A stretch of DNA of 64,000 nucleotides, from positions 496,001 through 560,000 of the forward strand of contig NC_059398.1 in NCBI RefSeq assembly GCF_905220565.1, read 5' to 3'. The stretch is from Melitaea cinxia (lineage: Eukaryota > Arthropoda > Insecta > Lepidoptera > Nymphalidae). The notes beneath the pieces are model-generated. The model searched no databases. It was not told the DNA's origin and worked only from the letters and a program-made list of their open reading frames with translations. Positions within the stretch are counted from its first letter, which is position 1. The number at the start of each line of letters is the position of its first letter. The translations under genes were made by a program, and so were the position numbers. Shown here piece by piece: positions 1-10,352 of this stretch.

Positions 1-47
1 CCGCGTCTCCGACTGACCGTGTCGGCGCTCTAGCCAATTAAGCTATG
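1..47 (-). repeat. Inverted partial copy of tRNA-like SINE T (head)
   Basis: The reverse complement matches positions 68-114 with a single mismatch over 47 bp. It carries the same D arm and anticodon-arm region as the plus-strand copy, so the two form a head-to-head inverted repeat with a 20-bp spacer (48-67). The copy runs off the left edge of the window, so its T arm and tail cannot be seen. Confidence 0.85.
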
Positions 48-62
48 CTCTAGCGGGTATAT

Positions 63-175
63 CGTTCCATAGCTTAATTGGCTAGAGCGCCGACACGGTC
101 AGTCGGAGATGCGGGTTCGAATCCCGCTGGAGCGGTCAAATTTTAATATGATATTCAAAAATGTTTAAAAACATT
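63..175 (+). repeat. tRNA-like SINE T, copy 1 (cloverleaf head plus tail)
   Basis: Positions 63-135 fold as a tRNA. The acceptor stem is 63-69 with 128-134 (one G-T pair). The D arm is 72-88 and contains a perfect A box (TAGCTTAATTGG, 70-81). The anticodon stem is 90-94 with 102-106, fully paired. The T arm is 111-127, fully paired, with B box GGTTCGAATCC. The 7-nt anticodon loop reads ACGGTCA, which would give anticodon GGT, but position 33 is C instead of the near-invariant T, so a working tRNA is unlikely. The tail after 136 (TATGATATTCAAAAATGTT) recurs in the copies at 25,319 and 31,250. That makes this a dispersed pol III-type retroposon head and not a lone tRNA gene. A recently decayed tRNA-Thr-like gene is the alternative. 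Confidence 0.7.
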
Positions 176-403
176 AATTTTTAGTTACATCATATAACGA
201 AAATATTTTTAATTATATTGTTTGTACCCCTCGGTGCGCGAGTCCGACTCGCACTTGGTCGGTTTTTTTTAAATTTCGATTGCTATCCGTATCAACGATC
301 GACGATTCCGAGTAACAAACATCAAAAGTTAGTGTAAAAAATATGATTCTCTCCTTTTACTTCACAAACACACACTGATGAAAACACGTTTACTATATTA
401 GCC

Positions 404-672
404 TGAGGTAGGGTACAGAGGGAAATATCTTCCTCAAAATCTGGAGCAGCCCGACTGGGGAAGTACCTCGACCTTGCAGAAGGTCACAGATAAATAATGC
501 TACTCTCAAGCAGTATTGTGTTCCTGTTGGTGAGTAAGGTGACCAGAGCTCCTGGAGGGATTGGGGATTGGGTCGGCAACGCGCTTGCGATGCTTCTGGT
601 GTTGCAGGCGTCTATAAGCTACGGTAATCGCTTACCATCAGTTATATAATATTACCTAGTTGTATAAAAAAA
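404..672 (+). repeat. Retroposon A, near full length
   Basis: It begins TGAGGTAGGG, contains CAGCCCGACTGGGGAAG and GCTTCTGGTGTTGCAG, and ends in a short A run after the block TAAGCTACGGTAATCGC. Part of the usual CAGGTGAGCCGTACGC segment before the A run is missing. No A or B box is visible. It is either a 5'-truncated LINE tail or a non-tRNA SINE. Confidence 0.8.
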
Positions 673-1120
673 GATCATTCACACAATTGACTATAGGATA
701 ATATTGAATACTATAAAAGTAAGCAGTGAAAGTTTACGTAATATTTTTATTCTTAATAACGTACGAAACAAGATTGGTTATGAAAAGGCCATGGGCTACA
801 TCCGTTTCTTACTATAGATTGTACAGGAAATTGGAGTTTATAATCCCTTATACTATCGCTTTTCTCGTCTGAGTGAAAGCCTTCGACCTTATTGAAAATG
901 ACAGTCCGAGGGGAGAAGTCCATTATTACGTTCATAACACATGTCGGCCAATGACAATTTTAATTTTTGTATTCAATTAGTGCAATCCTTTTTTTTTATA
1001 TATATTTTAAATGAACATTCAAAGACTCTAGAACGCCCGTGATTTTTATCAAATATCACTCTTTATAATTATGCGTAACCTACAGGCGATTAATTACATA
1101 AATTTATATAATTACAGTTA
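673..1120. other. Unannotated AT-rich DNA
   Basis: No repeat family or convincing reading frame is seen. A 60-codon minus-strand frame (753-935) has no recognisable content. Confidence 0.5.
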
Positions 1121-1125
1121 GTTCA

Positions 1126-1205
1126 GCCTATTGCAGTCCACTGCTGGACATATGTCTCCACTCGAGGACACATTTGTTCTAGCGGCCATCGGTTCTGAGA
1201 CACTG
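1126..1205 (-). repeat. RTE LINE 3' end, internally deleted fragment
   Basis: The minus strand ends with the RTE terminal block (GTCCAGCAGTGGACTGCAAT, 1130-1149). That block is joined directly to a segment also seen at about 5,510-5,555, which lies further upstream in the RTE frame. The stretch between them is missing, so this is a deleted, non-functional remnant. Confidence 0.6.
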
Positions 1206-1430
1206 ATAACCAGCTCATTGCCACTTCAACTTGCTAATTCTGTGGACTATTGTGTGGATTGTATGTTCACTTAACTCTAATTAATTATTTTAAATAAATA
1301 CAAGTTTAATTTCTATAATGACTCTTTATACATACATAATCACTAGCTGTTCTCGTGACAACGTCTACGTAAAATTAAAAAGTATTGTTCAGTTCGTACA
1401 GTTACAAAATAAATGAATTTCCAAAAGCTT

Positions 1431-1557
1431 AATAATTGTTGTATAGACTTTAAAAGACAAATCATACTGTATTGTACCTATGTTTATCTGTGTATTTCTA
1501 CTTGCAGTGTTCTTATGAGGTCTCAATGGTGTATCTATTTAATAAATAAATAAATAA
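1431..1557 (+). repeat. Short insert inside the Helitron (possible retroposon tail)
   Basis: This ~127-bp block separates two collinear Helitron segments and ends in (AAAT)n, which fits a retroposon 3' end. I could not assign it to another family in the window. Confidence 0.4.
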
Positions 1558-1716
1558 AAAGCAGCCTAAGTTACTTCTTATTACATCAGCTATCTACCAG
1601 TGAAAGTCCCGTCAAAATCAATCCAACCTTTTCAGGGATTAGCCGTAATTGTTTTAAAAAATATATTATTTTGATATATGTACCGTGTATACAGCAATAT
1701 GCATTTAGTAAAAAAA

Positions 1717-2258
1717 AAATGACTTGAATTACATCGACGAGTAAATACAACGTAGATCGACGAAAAAATACTCAAGCAAATGAAAATTTGTCGAAATCGC
1801 TCCACCCAGTCAAAAGTTCTGAAGTAACATACATAAAAAAAAAATACAGTCGAATTGAGAACCTCCTCCTTTTTTGGAAGTCAGTTAAAAAGATATTACT
1901 ACATCACAATATTTTCATCACATATTTAAATTCTCCTGAGCATATTTCCGAATGAATCGTTGGTACTAAGCGCCTGCGGCAGTTTTATGATTAGATCCCG
2001 CTCCTATGAACTTAAAGAAATACATAAATGATGTTTAGATAATGTCAATATTATAGATCGAACAAATAATAATTTAACAAAGGTTCGTACAGCAGTCGAA
2101 TAAGAATCTTCAAATAATAAATTTGCTTTTTAATAACATAACCAGAAAAATATGTATTTTAATATTATATTTGGATATATTATTAGGAATGATATTAAAT
2201 ATTAAAAAAAAATACAGTCGAATTGAGAACCTCCTCCTTTTTTGGGAGTCGGTTAAAA
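1717..2258 (-). repeat. Element E insertion with duplicated end, inside the Helitron
   Basis: An E copy with a large internal deletion occupies 1720-1892. A second E right-end block (GAGAACCTCCTCC ... GTCGGTT) lies at 2203-2258. About 310 bp of unassigned DNA lies between them. The whole unit sits between Helitron segments that read continuously once it is removed. Confidence 0.65.
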
Positions 2259-2312
2259 AGCGGTTATTTTAATATTACAAACAGACACTCGAATTTTATC
2301 TATTTTTATAGA

Positions 2313-2856
2313 TAAGAAACACAAAGCGAGTATCAGAGACTATGCAATGTTTTAAAAATGCGAAATCAAAGAAGCGGATACCTACCGGAAGGTAATTTAA
2401 AAAAAATTATATGTCAATGAGATGATGACATCTCAAACGTACTTGCTTTGTCTGCAAATTTTTTCGGCTCGGCAATGGATACTCAATTGGAGAGGTCTTC
2501 ATTTCTATCACGTTAAGTGTATTCCTTCATGTTAATGCCTTGATATTGAAATCGTAAAGTTGAATTTTAAAATTTTATTTTACATTTATCAAGCTTTATT
2601 CGATATAAAATGACACGTACCTATAGTTTTCAAAACATTACACTAAGTCGAAAAGAATTATAACTGGGTAACTTAACGTATAACTATGTAAGTTGCTTAG
2701 TCCGATATAATAAATAATATAAATCAGTTTTTTTTTTTGTCTTTTTTTCCTGAATATAGGTATCATTGTTGCTTGGAGGCTTTGCTTGAAGATCTAGAGT
2801 ATTTAAGAAACATTTTTTCATGAAAATCTTATGTGTAAGACTACTCAATCAATGAG
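2313..2856. other. Unannotated AT-rich DNA
   Basis: AT-rich with homopolymer runs near 2728-2750. No repeat or reading frame was recognised. Confidence 0.5.
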
Positions 2857-3335
2857 TTTGGTTACTAAATTCGACCGTATATATATTTTTTTTGACGACG
2901 CGTTGGGGCAGCGGTAATAGCACTGGCTGTTGCTCTGGCGGTCGTGGGTTCGATTCCCGACCGATCACGACAGACATTTGTATCGACCATATAGATGTTA
3001 GTCGTGGTCTGGGCGTTGCGTTTGTGTATTGTATGTTTCCCCCAGCACAGGAGAAAATCCAACTGGGGGATCCGTCGAGTGTGAAGCGTTTATTAATACT
3101 TATTAAAAAAAAAATGTATGTTCGGGGATAACTTCGTCGTTTATGAACCGATTTGATAAAAGAATTTTTGTTGGAAAGGTGATATCCCAAGGGTGGTACC
3201 ATGATAAGGTAACATAGATCTGATGATGGAATCCCAGAGGAATCGAGGGAACCATCGAAAATCGTGGTGACGTCTAGTGCGTTTGTTAATTTTTTCCGTC
3301 TACTTACGTTGTATTACTTGTCAATGAAATTTAAG
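2857..3335 (+). repeat. Element E (variant module), split by a SINE
   Basis: The left part (2857-2891) contains AATTCGACCGTATATA and the right part (3105-3335) continues with TGTTCGGGGATAACTTCGTC, CCATGATAAGG and CTACTTACGTTGTATTAC. The same order, uninterrupted, is seen at 60,119 (plus strand) and 15,371 (minus strand). The intervening 2892-3104 is a SINE. Confidence 0.75.
2892..3104 (+). repeat. tRNA-headed SINE C2
   Basis: The head has an A box (TGGGGCAGCGG) and a B box (GGTTCGATTCC). The body contains GTCGTGGTCTGGGCGTT and the tail CAGGAGAAAATCC. A minus-strand relative with the same head, body and tail lies at 53,018-53,216. Short open frames here are incidental. Confidence 0.8.
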
Positions 3336-4357
3336 TTTATCATTTCACTGATAAGTTAGAATACTCTTGATTATACTACAAAGAGAAGAGAGTTGCAGAA
3401 GTACTACACTAAAATAAGCATTTTAATGGCTCTGTATGATATTTGGCTTCCAACGGAGACATCGCTACTGTGACATATAATATTATTTTAATGTTGATTG
3501 CGTGAACACTGTTTAACATCATAAAAAACATAGTTAGAAATACAATTAATTTAGATACGACAAAAGTTTCCCAGCGTCAAGTCGAGAACTTCTACGTAAA
3601 TTGTGAAAGTTTTTCTCTAATGAAGTTGCGTTCAGACATCTCACATTAATATTTAAATTGATTGTTTAGCTGCCGTCTCTGATACCGCAAAATTGGTCTG
3701 GTTCCACCGCAAGTTGGAGTGAATTTAATCTGTCAAAGCAGGGCGCTTTGAATATGTAAGCTAAGTTTGTTCGGAGATTAGTTCACTTGGTCCAATTCCG
3801 TCTAGTCAGCGTTGGTATCGCAATAAAATATCCTGTCAATCGAAATATTTAGTTACTGTTATTTATTTATGGTTATTTTTATCACTAAATACTCTTCTGT
3901 TTTAGTTTAGGACATGAACCAACTTTTTTTCTACGTCAGTTTGGAGTTAAAATGGAGCATATATTTTCGTGCTATTTTTTTCTTTTTTTTATAAAGATGC
4001 AGGTTGGATCCAAAATAAAGCATTAAAAAAAGGTATTATTATTATTTTTTTAAATCCAAAACGAACGTTCCTTTAAAAAGCAAAGATACAATATTTAATA
4101 AAATATTTAATGTAAGGGTTTTGATAAAAAAATACTAATTTCATTACCGAGTTTCGTAAACCTCAGTAAAAAAAAAAAATCTATTTTACATATTATGTAA
4201 GGAACTTGCTTATGCAACACAGGACGCGTTTTTATCAATGGCTGTCACGATGATATCTGAATAAAAATGCAGTGAAGTTATTCTAGATCTTTAACTGTAT
4301 AAGTATTTAGACTTACTGCATTCAAATGAAATATTAATGAAAAAGAATAATAAATTT
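3336..4357. other. Unannotated DNA, about 1 kb
   Basis: The interval 3660-3840 is less AT-rich and more complex than its surroundings, but I find neither an open frame nor a repeat match for it. The rest is AT-rich with A and T runs. Confidence 0.5.
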
Positions 4358-4689
4358 GCTGTGTGGTTACGTTAGTTAGAATATGGCTATACCCCATCTT
4401 TTCTCGTTGGTGTTGGAAGAGGCGACTAAGGGATAACACAGTTCCACTAGCATCTGGAACTTGGAAAGCCGACCGATGACGGGATTGCCATCCAACTGCT
4501 GGCTTTGAAATACACAGGCCGAAGACGGGCAGCAGTGTCCTACCGAAGTCACACCGAAGCGACAAAGCCAGCCCTGCGGTCACCAACCCGCCTGTCCAGC
4601 GTGGTGACTATGGGCAAAACACATAAGGACGCCTATGTCCAGCAGTGGACTGTATTAGACTGAAGTGATGATGATGATGGTGATGATGA
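4358..4689 (+). repeat. RTE-derived element B, full length, with (GAT)n tail
   Basis: It starts GCTGTGTGGTTACG, runs through GGCGACTAAGGGATAACA, GACGGGCAGCAG and AACCCGCCTGTCCAGCG, and ends with CCTATGTCCAGCAGTGGAC and a (GATGAT) tail. That last block encodes AYVQQW, the C-terminus of the RTE frame seen intact at 39,338. The element therefore joins a non-coding 5' part to the RTE 3' end. Confidence 0.85.
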
Positions 4690-4763
4690 ATAATAAATTT
4701 ATTCATAAAGTTAAAAAAATTTTATACGAGTATGTACATAATATACGAAACGTAGAACAACAA

Positions 4764-4916
4764 TGGAATTTCCTGCTCAAAATATGGAGCAGCCCGACTG
4801 GGGAAGTACCTCGACTTTACAGAAGATCACAGCTAAATAATACTATTTTCAAGCAGTATTGCTGCTAAGCTACGGTAATCTCTTACCATCAGGTGAGCCG
4901 TATTCTTGTTTGCCGT
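4764..4916 (+). repeat. Retroposon A, internally deleted
   Basis: The 5' half is intact up to AAGCAGTATTG and then jumps to AAGCTACGGTAATC. The central CCAGAGCTCCTGG and GCGCTTGCGATGC blocks are missing. Confidence 0.75.
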
Positions 4917-5100
4917 TTTGTTCATGATCTTGAAACATTATCGTATGCTAGTCGTGGCTCAGGGACGTGATTTATTAATTAACATGTTATCTCAGCGTCA
5001 ATGACTTTCTACTGACACTGTTCACGTGTCTTTGCTTATATACATTTACATAATAATCTTTTCTTTTTTCCTGCTAGTGAATTATATTAATTCGCTATCC

Positions 5101-5190
5101 CTGTCACTTCAACATATCGCAATTCACAGCTGGACATAGGCCTCGCCAGGTTCGCGCCAAACTTCGTGGTTCTCTGCGTTTCTCATACCC
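5101..5190 (-). repeat. RTE LINE 3' end fragment
   Basis: The minus strand carries the terminal RTE block (GCGAACCTGGCGAGGCCTAT followed by GTCCAGCTGTG). It encodes the same residues as the end of the frame at 39,338 but with substitutions. Confidence 0.55.
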
Positions 5191-5202
5191 CATCTTACGT
5201 AA

Positions 5203-5455
5203 CTGAGGTAGGGCACAGCAAGAATTTCTTCACATCACATCACAGCTAAATAATACTCTTTTCAAGCAGTATTGTGTTCCTGTTGATGAGTAAGATGACC
5301 AGAGCTCCTGGTAAGGATTGGGGATTGGGTCGACAACGCGCTTGCGATGCTTCTGGTGATGTAGGCGACTATAAGCTACGGTAATCTCTTACCATCAGGT
5401 GAGCCGTACGCTTGTTTGCCGTGCCGCTAGTGATATATAAAAAAAATATAAAAAA
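5203..5455 (+). repeat. Retroposon A with a deletion after its 5' end
   Basis: It starts CTGAGGTAGGGCAC, lacks the CAGCCCGACTGGGG block, then continues from CACAGCTAAATAATAC to the terminal A run. Confidence 0.75.
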
Positions 5456-5460
5456 AAACG

Positions 5461-5555
5461 TAGATCGTGGACCAGCGGGTCGGGGGACGTCCTACACTGC
5501 ATTTGTCGACACGCGGTCTCCACTCTAGGGCACGTCTGCTCGGACGGCCATCGCA
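5461..5555 (-). pseudogene. RTE LINE frame fragment (upstream of the C-terminus)
   Basis: The minus-strand translation includes LEWRPRVDKCSVGRPPTRW, the usual RTE segment shortly before the C-terminal end. It equals the region just upstream of the residues encoded at 39,338-39,481. It is only about 30 codons long and carries no catalytic motif. Confidence 0.6.
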
Positions 5556-6386
5556 ATAATGCTGATATAATTGTCGTTATTTTATTTATTTATTTCGACG
5601 TGTTTTCGTTTTTTCAAGTCGTCATTAATTAATCATAATTTTCTCATTATTACAATACATGTAACAAAATAAACAAAATATACTAATTAAAAATAATAAC
5701 ATATTATCTAACAAATAAGTTTAATAATTACAGTTTTCTACAATATACTGTTCGTTAAATAAGAGAAAAAGTAATAATAAAACACGTTCTCTACGTTTCC
5801 AACAAGTTATAACAATGTCGTTATCATTTATTTTAAATTATTTATTTTGCGTTAACTTTAAAACTAATTTTTAGTTTTAGTATCTGCTTGCAACCAGTTT
5901 GCGGGTTTAGAGTCAGCTAAATGACATTTTGGCTCAAAATCATTACTCGTAGTTCAAATTTTTTGAATTGGTTACACAACCAAATACTAAAATGACAGAT
6001 ATTTACAGCTGCCTTGTACATAAGCCGTAGCAACTTTATTTGTAGCCGTCTGTCTTTTCAAGTTATACTTGAAGCAACAAAAGTTGCCGTTTGATAGAAT
6101 TTCTTGGTGTGGAAAGCTGACGTCTTTAGAAATTGTAACGGCGACTACACTAATTCTATTTTCTTCTTTTTACTCCGTGTCCCAGTCATTTTACATTCGT
6201 ATCTTGGTACTAACGAAAGCCCTTAATTCTAGTTAATTATAGTACATGTTAATAACTGATGACTGAATTGACAATGGGTTGACGCATTGATCAAAAATTT
6301 GAACAGTAGTCAGATCAACTGGATTTTCCACCAGCGATCTTGACCATAATTAACTATAATGTTTTTAAAGTTTATACAATTGTGTA
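5556..6386. other. Unannotated AT-rich DNA
   Basis: No repeat family, RNA gene or convincing frame. 5570-5800 is strongly AT-rich. Confidence 0.5.
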
Positions 6387-6516
6387 AAGTCAGCCCTGTG
6401 ATCACCAACCCGCCTGTCCAGCGTGGTGACTATGGGCAACACACATTTTTATTCGTATTTGTATTCACGCATTTTTGGCGCGAACTTGTGGAGGCCTATG
6501 TCCAGCAGTGGACTGT
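6387..6516 (+). repeat. RTE-derived element B, 5'-truncated
   Basis: It retains CAACCCGCCTGTCCAGCG and the terminal GAGGCCTATGTCCAGCAGTG block. A 25-bp AT-rich insertion breaks the usual spacing between them. Confidence 0.75.
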
Positions 6517-6810
6517 GTATGGTACCATTCTATGGTTGAGTGAGAGATGACATGTGAAGGAAGGTTATGAGGGAAACCAAACCCAGTGAAGTTGAAGCCG
6601 AAGTGAAAGTCGATCTAACATAAAATTTATTAAGATTATTTTGAGTATATATAGGCAGAAGTACAGACGTCATTTGACGTCATCAGCAAACAAATAACGT
6701 TTCATTAGAAATCTGCATCAGTCAAATAACAATTTCATAATAAATCAGCTAAATTAAAGAGGTTATTAATTTGCAAGACAACCATATTGCTCAATGTGCG
6801 TTAACCCGTA

Positions 6811-6858
6811 CAGACTGCAATAGGCTGAAATGATAATGATGATGATGATGATGATAAT
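6811..6858 (+). repeat. RTE 3' terminus with (ATG)n microsatellite
   Basis: Only ACTGCAATAGGCTGAAATG and a run of seven or so GAT/ATG units remain. The stop codon TGA of the RTE frame lies in the conserved block. Confidence 0.55.
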
Positions 6859-8245
6859 TGTAGGCGGGGCGTTTCTATTTCAACTGTTTAAATGAAGGCT
6901 GGATCTTTGAAACAAGATTGTTACTTATCGATTGGTTAATTTAGACAAACAGAAAAGAAAACCTAGAGACACATACTGCAACAGAATATAAAGTTCTCTG
7001 TCAAACTGTATATCATAAAATTAAGCGCTCCGAAACTTTGAGCTGACTCCGTAACATCTGGCTCTATTTGGGAACAGAGCAGAAGTTACTGCTATTATGT
7101 ACCGCTGGTCATTGTCGAGTGAATTTGAAGATAACTGCAACTGAACTCCGTAACTCCGAAAATATATCCTACAAGTAACTAGCTTTCCTACTGGATGTCA
7201 CTCTGGAATTACATTATGTTGGTTTTTCTATTTTCTATGAATTAAATATAACCTATATACCGCAATGTTTTTATTTCATTTTATTTATTCAAGGCTCATC
7301 AACGCAAGGTACACAGCAAACTATCTAGCGTACGTACATTATGTTAAAATGTTCGTGTACCCGCAATTACAGATGGGCACAGCATTTATAATAATGACGC
7401 TCGAATAATCAATCAAATAGTAATACTTATTTTTACAATCAGTCACATTTGATTATGATTATACAATAATGTTAACAAAGAATCAAAACGTCGCATTTGT
7501 TAATTTTATTGATACAATAAAATTATTCTAGATTAAAAAGAATTTACAGTTGGGCTAACTTAATAATTTAACAATTTCTTAGGTCTTTAAGACAATGTTT
7601 AAAAAAAATAGTAATAATAATTGTAACAAATAGAGAACACAGAAAAGATCCAAAGTGCAACATAGACAATAAATGAACAACTATAGTTATTTGATTAGTA
7701 ACAAAACAGTTAACAACAACAACAAATATCTAAAATCTCAGAATAATCTATAATACATTACAAAATTAAGAGAACCCTTCCATATGTCAATATATACACA
7801 ATTATTATTCATACAACAAAATAATAATAAAAACATTAAATTCACAGTCGTAATATTTTCAAAATGTCACAATGCGTTCACATTAATTAATGACCAAAAA
7901 TAAAAATAATTGAAGATTAAAAATAATTGAATGTTAACGTAACGTATTGCAAGTTTTTTGAGAAGCAGTTCAGAATTTAATAAGTTTATTCTCTATAAAC
8001 CTTTAATTATATAAGTTTAAAATATATTAGTACACATTTCTTATCATCAATCATTATACTAGATGAAAAACATTATAAAATAGTGCTTAATTGATTCAAT
8101 ATCCCGTTCTGTGAGATCGGCAGAACTGGACGCAAAAATTCATAAATAACTTAAACGCACAAGCATTCTTTACCTTGATTTTACGTTAAAAGTGATGCGT
8201 GTAGAATGTGGTCTAAGACAAATTCATTTGGTAAATTATAATAGT
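6859..8245. other. Unannotated AT-rich DNA, about 1.4 kb
   Basis: 7020-7190 is somewhat more complex. 7260-8100 is very AT-rich with AAT/TAA-type runs. No frame, RNA fold or repeat family was recognised. Confidence 0.5.
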
Positions 8246-8575
8246 CGTCATTCCAGCCCATTTCAATCCTCCGCTGGCCATAGATCTCCACAAGTTCGCG
8301 CCATAAATGCGTGAATTTATGTGTGTTGCCCATAGTCACCACGCTGGGCAGGCGGGTTAGTGACCGCAGGGCTGGCTTTTTCGCACCTAAGACGCTGCTG
8401 CCCGTCTTCGGCCTGTGTGTTTCAAAGCCAGCGGTTAGATGGTTATCTCGCCATCGGTCGGCTTCTTAAGTTCCAAGGTGGTAGTGGAACCTTGTTATCC
8501 CTTGGTCACCTCTTACGACACCCACGGGAAGAGAAGGGGTGGCTATATTCGTTTTTGGTGCCGTAGCCACACAGC
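8246..8575 (-). repeat. RTE-derived element B, full length
   Basis: Read on the minus strand it runs from GCTGTGTGGCTACGG to the RTE terminal block, here mutated. It includes GACGGGCAGCAG and CAGCCCTGCGGTCAC. The microsatellite tail is absent. Confidence 0.85.
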
Positions 8576-8629
8576 ACAAATATATTAGTATTATTTTTTT
8601 ATTTTATCGATTCTGAATATGAAACTAAA

Positions 8630-8742
8630 GCGGCTCAGCTGATGGTAAGTGATTACCGTAGCTTATAGACGTTTGCAACACCAGAAGCATAGCAAGCGCG
8701 TTGCTGACCCTCCCTGCTCCTCCATCTCGAATTCCCCCAGTA
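8630..8742 (-). repeat. Retroposon A, 3' part
   Basis: The plus strand reads GATGGTAAGTGATTACCG, then GCAAGCGCGTTGC and CCCCCAGTAG, which are the terminal third of A in reverse. It is truncated at its 5' end. Confidence 0.75.
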
Positions 8743-8758
8743 GCATTTTATTTAAAAA

Positions 8759-9123
8759 AAATTAAAGGAAAGGTGGTGTGTGTCGTTCGGTTCGGATGTT
8801 TAAATTTATTTGAGATCTAACAACTACTTTTTGAGTTATATCTAATAATCCGTTTTTACTTAACTATTTATTCATCGATCTACGTTGTATTACTGCATAA
8901 CTTTTTACTGGGAGTACCGATTTTGATGATTTTTAATTTAATCGAAAGCTAATATTTATCATGTGGTCACATTTAAATTTCATCGAGATCTGATAACAAC
9001 TTTTTAAATTAATCTTTGATAATGCGTATTTACTTGACTATTTTTCTGTCTACCCACGTTGTATTACTTGTTCATAAAATTGAAGTCGGTTATTTTTTTG
9101 TTTGCGAGCAAATACAATTATTT
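8759..9123 (+). repeat. Element E, 5'-truncated, both modules partly present
   Basis: Two similar blocks follow each other. The first contains GAGATCTAACAACTAC and the second CGAGATCTGATAACAAC, each ending near CTACGTTGTATTAC or its variant. The copy closes with GAAGTCGG, a T run and GTTTGCGAGCAAA. Confidence 0.8.
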
Positions 9124-9734
9124 ACAATTAAATTTACAATACAGTAATAAATAAACAAATAGCATTAGCTCTTTATGTCATTTATGTAAAGTAGGTATAA
9201 TATTTTGAAACAGTAAGCCTTTGGTATTATTTACGCTTTTTATTAACTTCGTAATGATAATGTTACAAAAGTGAAGGTACATTTACTTTATTCTGTCTTC
9301 TTAAGCCTCTTTACTGAGTATTATGGGAAATACCTTAAAAAGAAAGGTTTTATACAAAATGTGTTTCGTAAATAATGTTTTTAATTTATTTTTCTTTATG
9401 TTTATGATTGAGTATATATATGTTTATATATAATGTGATACCAGAAATAAATATATTACGTTTTTGCACACATACTTTTGTATACAGATTGTTTTTAAAA
9501 TATTGATTCTACCGTCAATGTTCAGTAAAATTATGAATCAGTCATCGTTCGTTGTAATTCATCCGAATTCACTTTCGAATATTTCAATTTCTCTTATTTT
9601 AATCAAAATTAAAATAGAGTATTTTGATACAATATAAATTTATTGTTTAAATATTTAGTTAATATAGTAGACGATGTTTCGGGTACAAATAGTAAGCACA
9701 AAAAACGTGAGTGTGCTAAGTAAGTGTGTAAGTG
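9124..9734. other. Unannotated AT-rich DNA
   Basis: No repeat family or frame recognised. Confidence 0.5.
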
Positions 9735-9914
9735 TGATTGTAATATTAAAATAACCGCTTTTTACTAAATGCATATGGATGTATACACGATACGTGTACC
9801 AAAATAACATTTTTTACAATATTTGTCTGTCTGTCTGTTTGTTCCTGCTAATATCTGAAACGGCTGGAACAATTTTGAGGAGATTTTCACTGGCAGATAG
9901 CTGATGTAATAAGG
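9735..9914 (+). mobile_element. Helitron (type 1), both ends missing
   Basis: It contains TAATATTAAAATAACCG, ACTAAATGCATATGG, a (TGTC)n stretch and GGCAGATAGCTGATG in the order seen in the complete copy at 30,501 (minus strand there). The 3' end with CTAG is missing. The sequence switches directly to retroposon A at 9915. Confidence 0.75.
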
Positions 9915-10083
9915 TTGTGTTCCTGTTGGTGAGTAAGGTGACCAGAGCTCCTGGGGGGAATTTGGGATGGGGTTGACAACGCACTTGCGATACTTCTGGT
10001 GTTGCAGAGATCTATAAACTACGGTAATCGCTTACTATCAGGTGAGACGTACTCTTATTTGCCGACCAAGCTATGTAAAAAAA
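9915..10083 (+). repeat. Retroposon A, 5'-truncated, inside a Helitron
   Basis: It starts at TTGTGTTCCTGTTGGTGAG and ends in an A run. Its start coincides with the loss of the Helitron sequence, which fits a 5'-truncated retroposition into that element. Confidence 0.8.
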
Positions 10084-10221
10084 TGTAAGGTATATAACCA
10101 GTCCCAGTTGTTATCATAAATAGCTTAAAGCGCTTTAAAGAATAACTCTCAGCGTCAATGCTGTTTCGTCGTTTCAGACAATTTCACTCTCCATATTTGT
10201 TAAGAAGTGCACTCCAAATAC

Positions 10222-10329
10222 GATCTAAGTAAGATTACCGGTGTAGGCTGGATGAGAATTGCGGAAAACCGGGATGTCTGGCGCGAACTTGGGGAGGCCT
10301 ATGTCCAGCAGTGGACTGCAATAGGCTGA
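10222..10329 (+). pseudogene. RTE LINE C-terminus (about 35 codons)
   Basis: The frame reads DLSKITGVGWMRIAENRDVW and continues RELGEAYVQQWTAIG to a TGA stop. It matches the minus-strand frame at 39,338 almost residue for residue, with E-L-G for E-L-W. The (GACT)n microsatellite at 10,330-10,352 takes the place of the usual ATG tail. There is no reverse transcriptase core. Confidence 0.75.
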
Positions 10330-10352
10330 AGTGACTGACTGACTGACTGACA

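Larger units (their letters stand above)
1343..2312 (-). mobile_element. Helitron (type 1) interrupted by two other repeats
   Basis: On the minus strand the element starts TCTATAAAAATAG (at 2312) and ends in CTAG (1343-1346), and it is flanked by A and T as Helitron insertions are. Three separated blocks (about 1343-1430, 1558-1716 and 2259-2312) line up in order with the copy at 30,501-30,915. The gaps between them are a LINE-like tail and an E insertion. No Rep/helicase frame is present, so the element is non-autonomous. Confidence 0.75.

Noticed and set aside
63..135. Functional tRNA-Thr (anticodon GGT)
   Set aside because: C replaces T at position 33, and the same head with a shared non-tRNA tail occurs twice more in the window. 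A SINE head explains it better.
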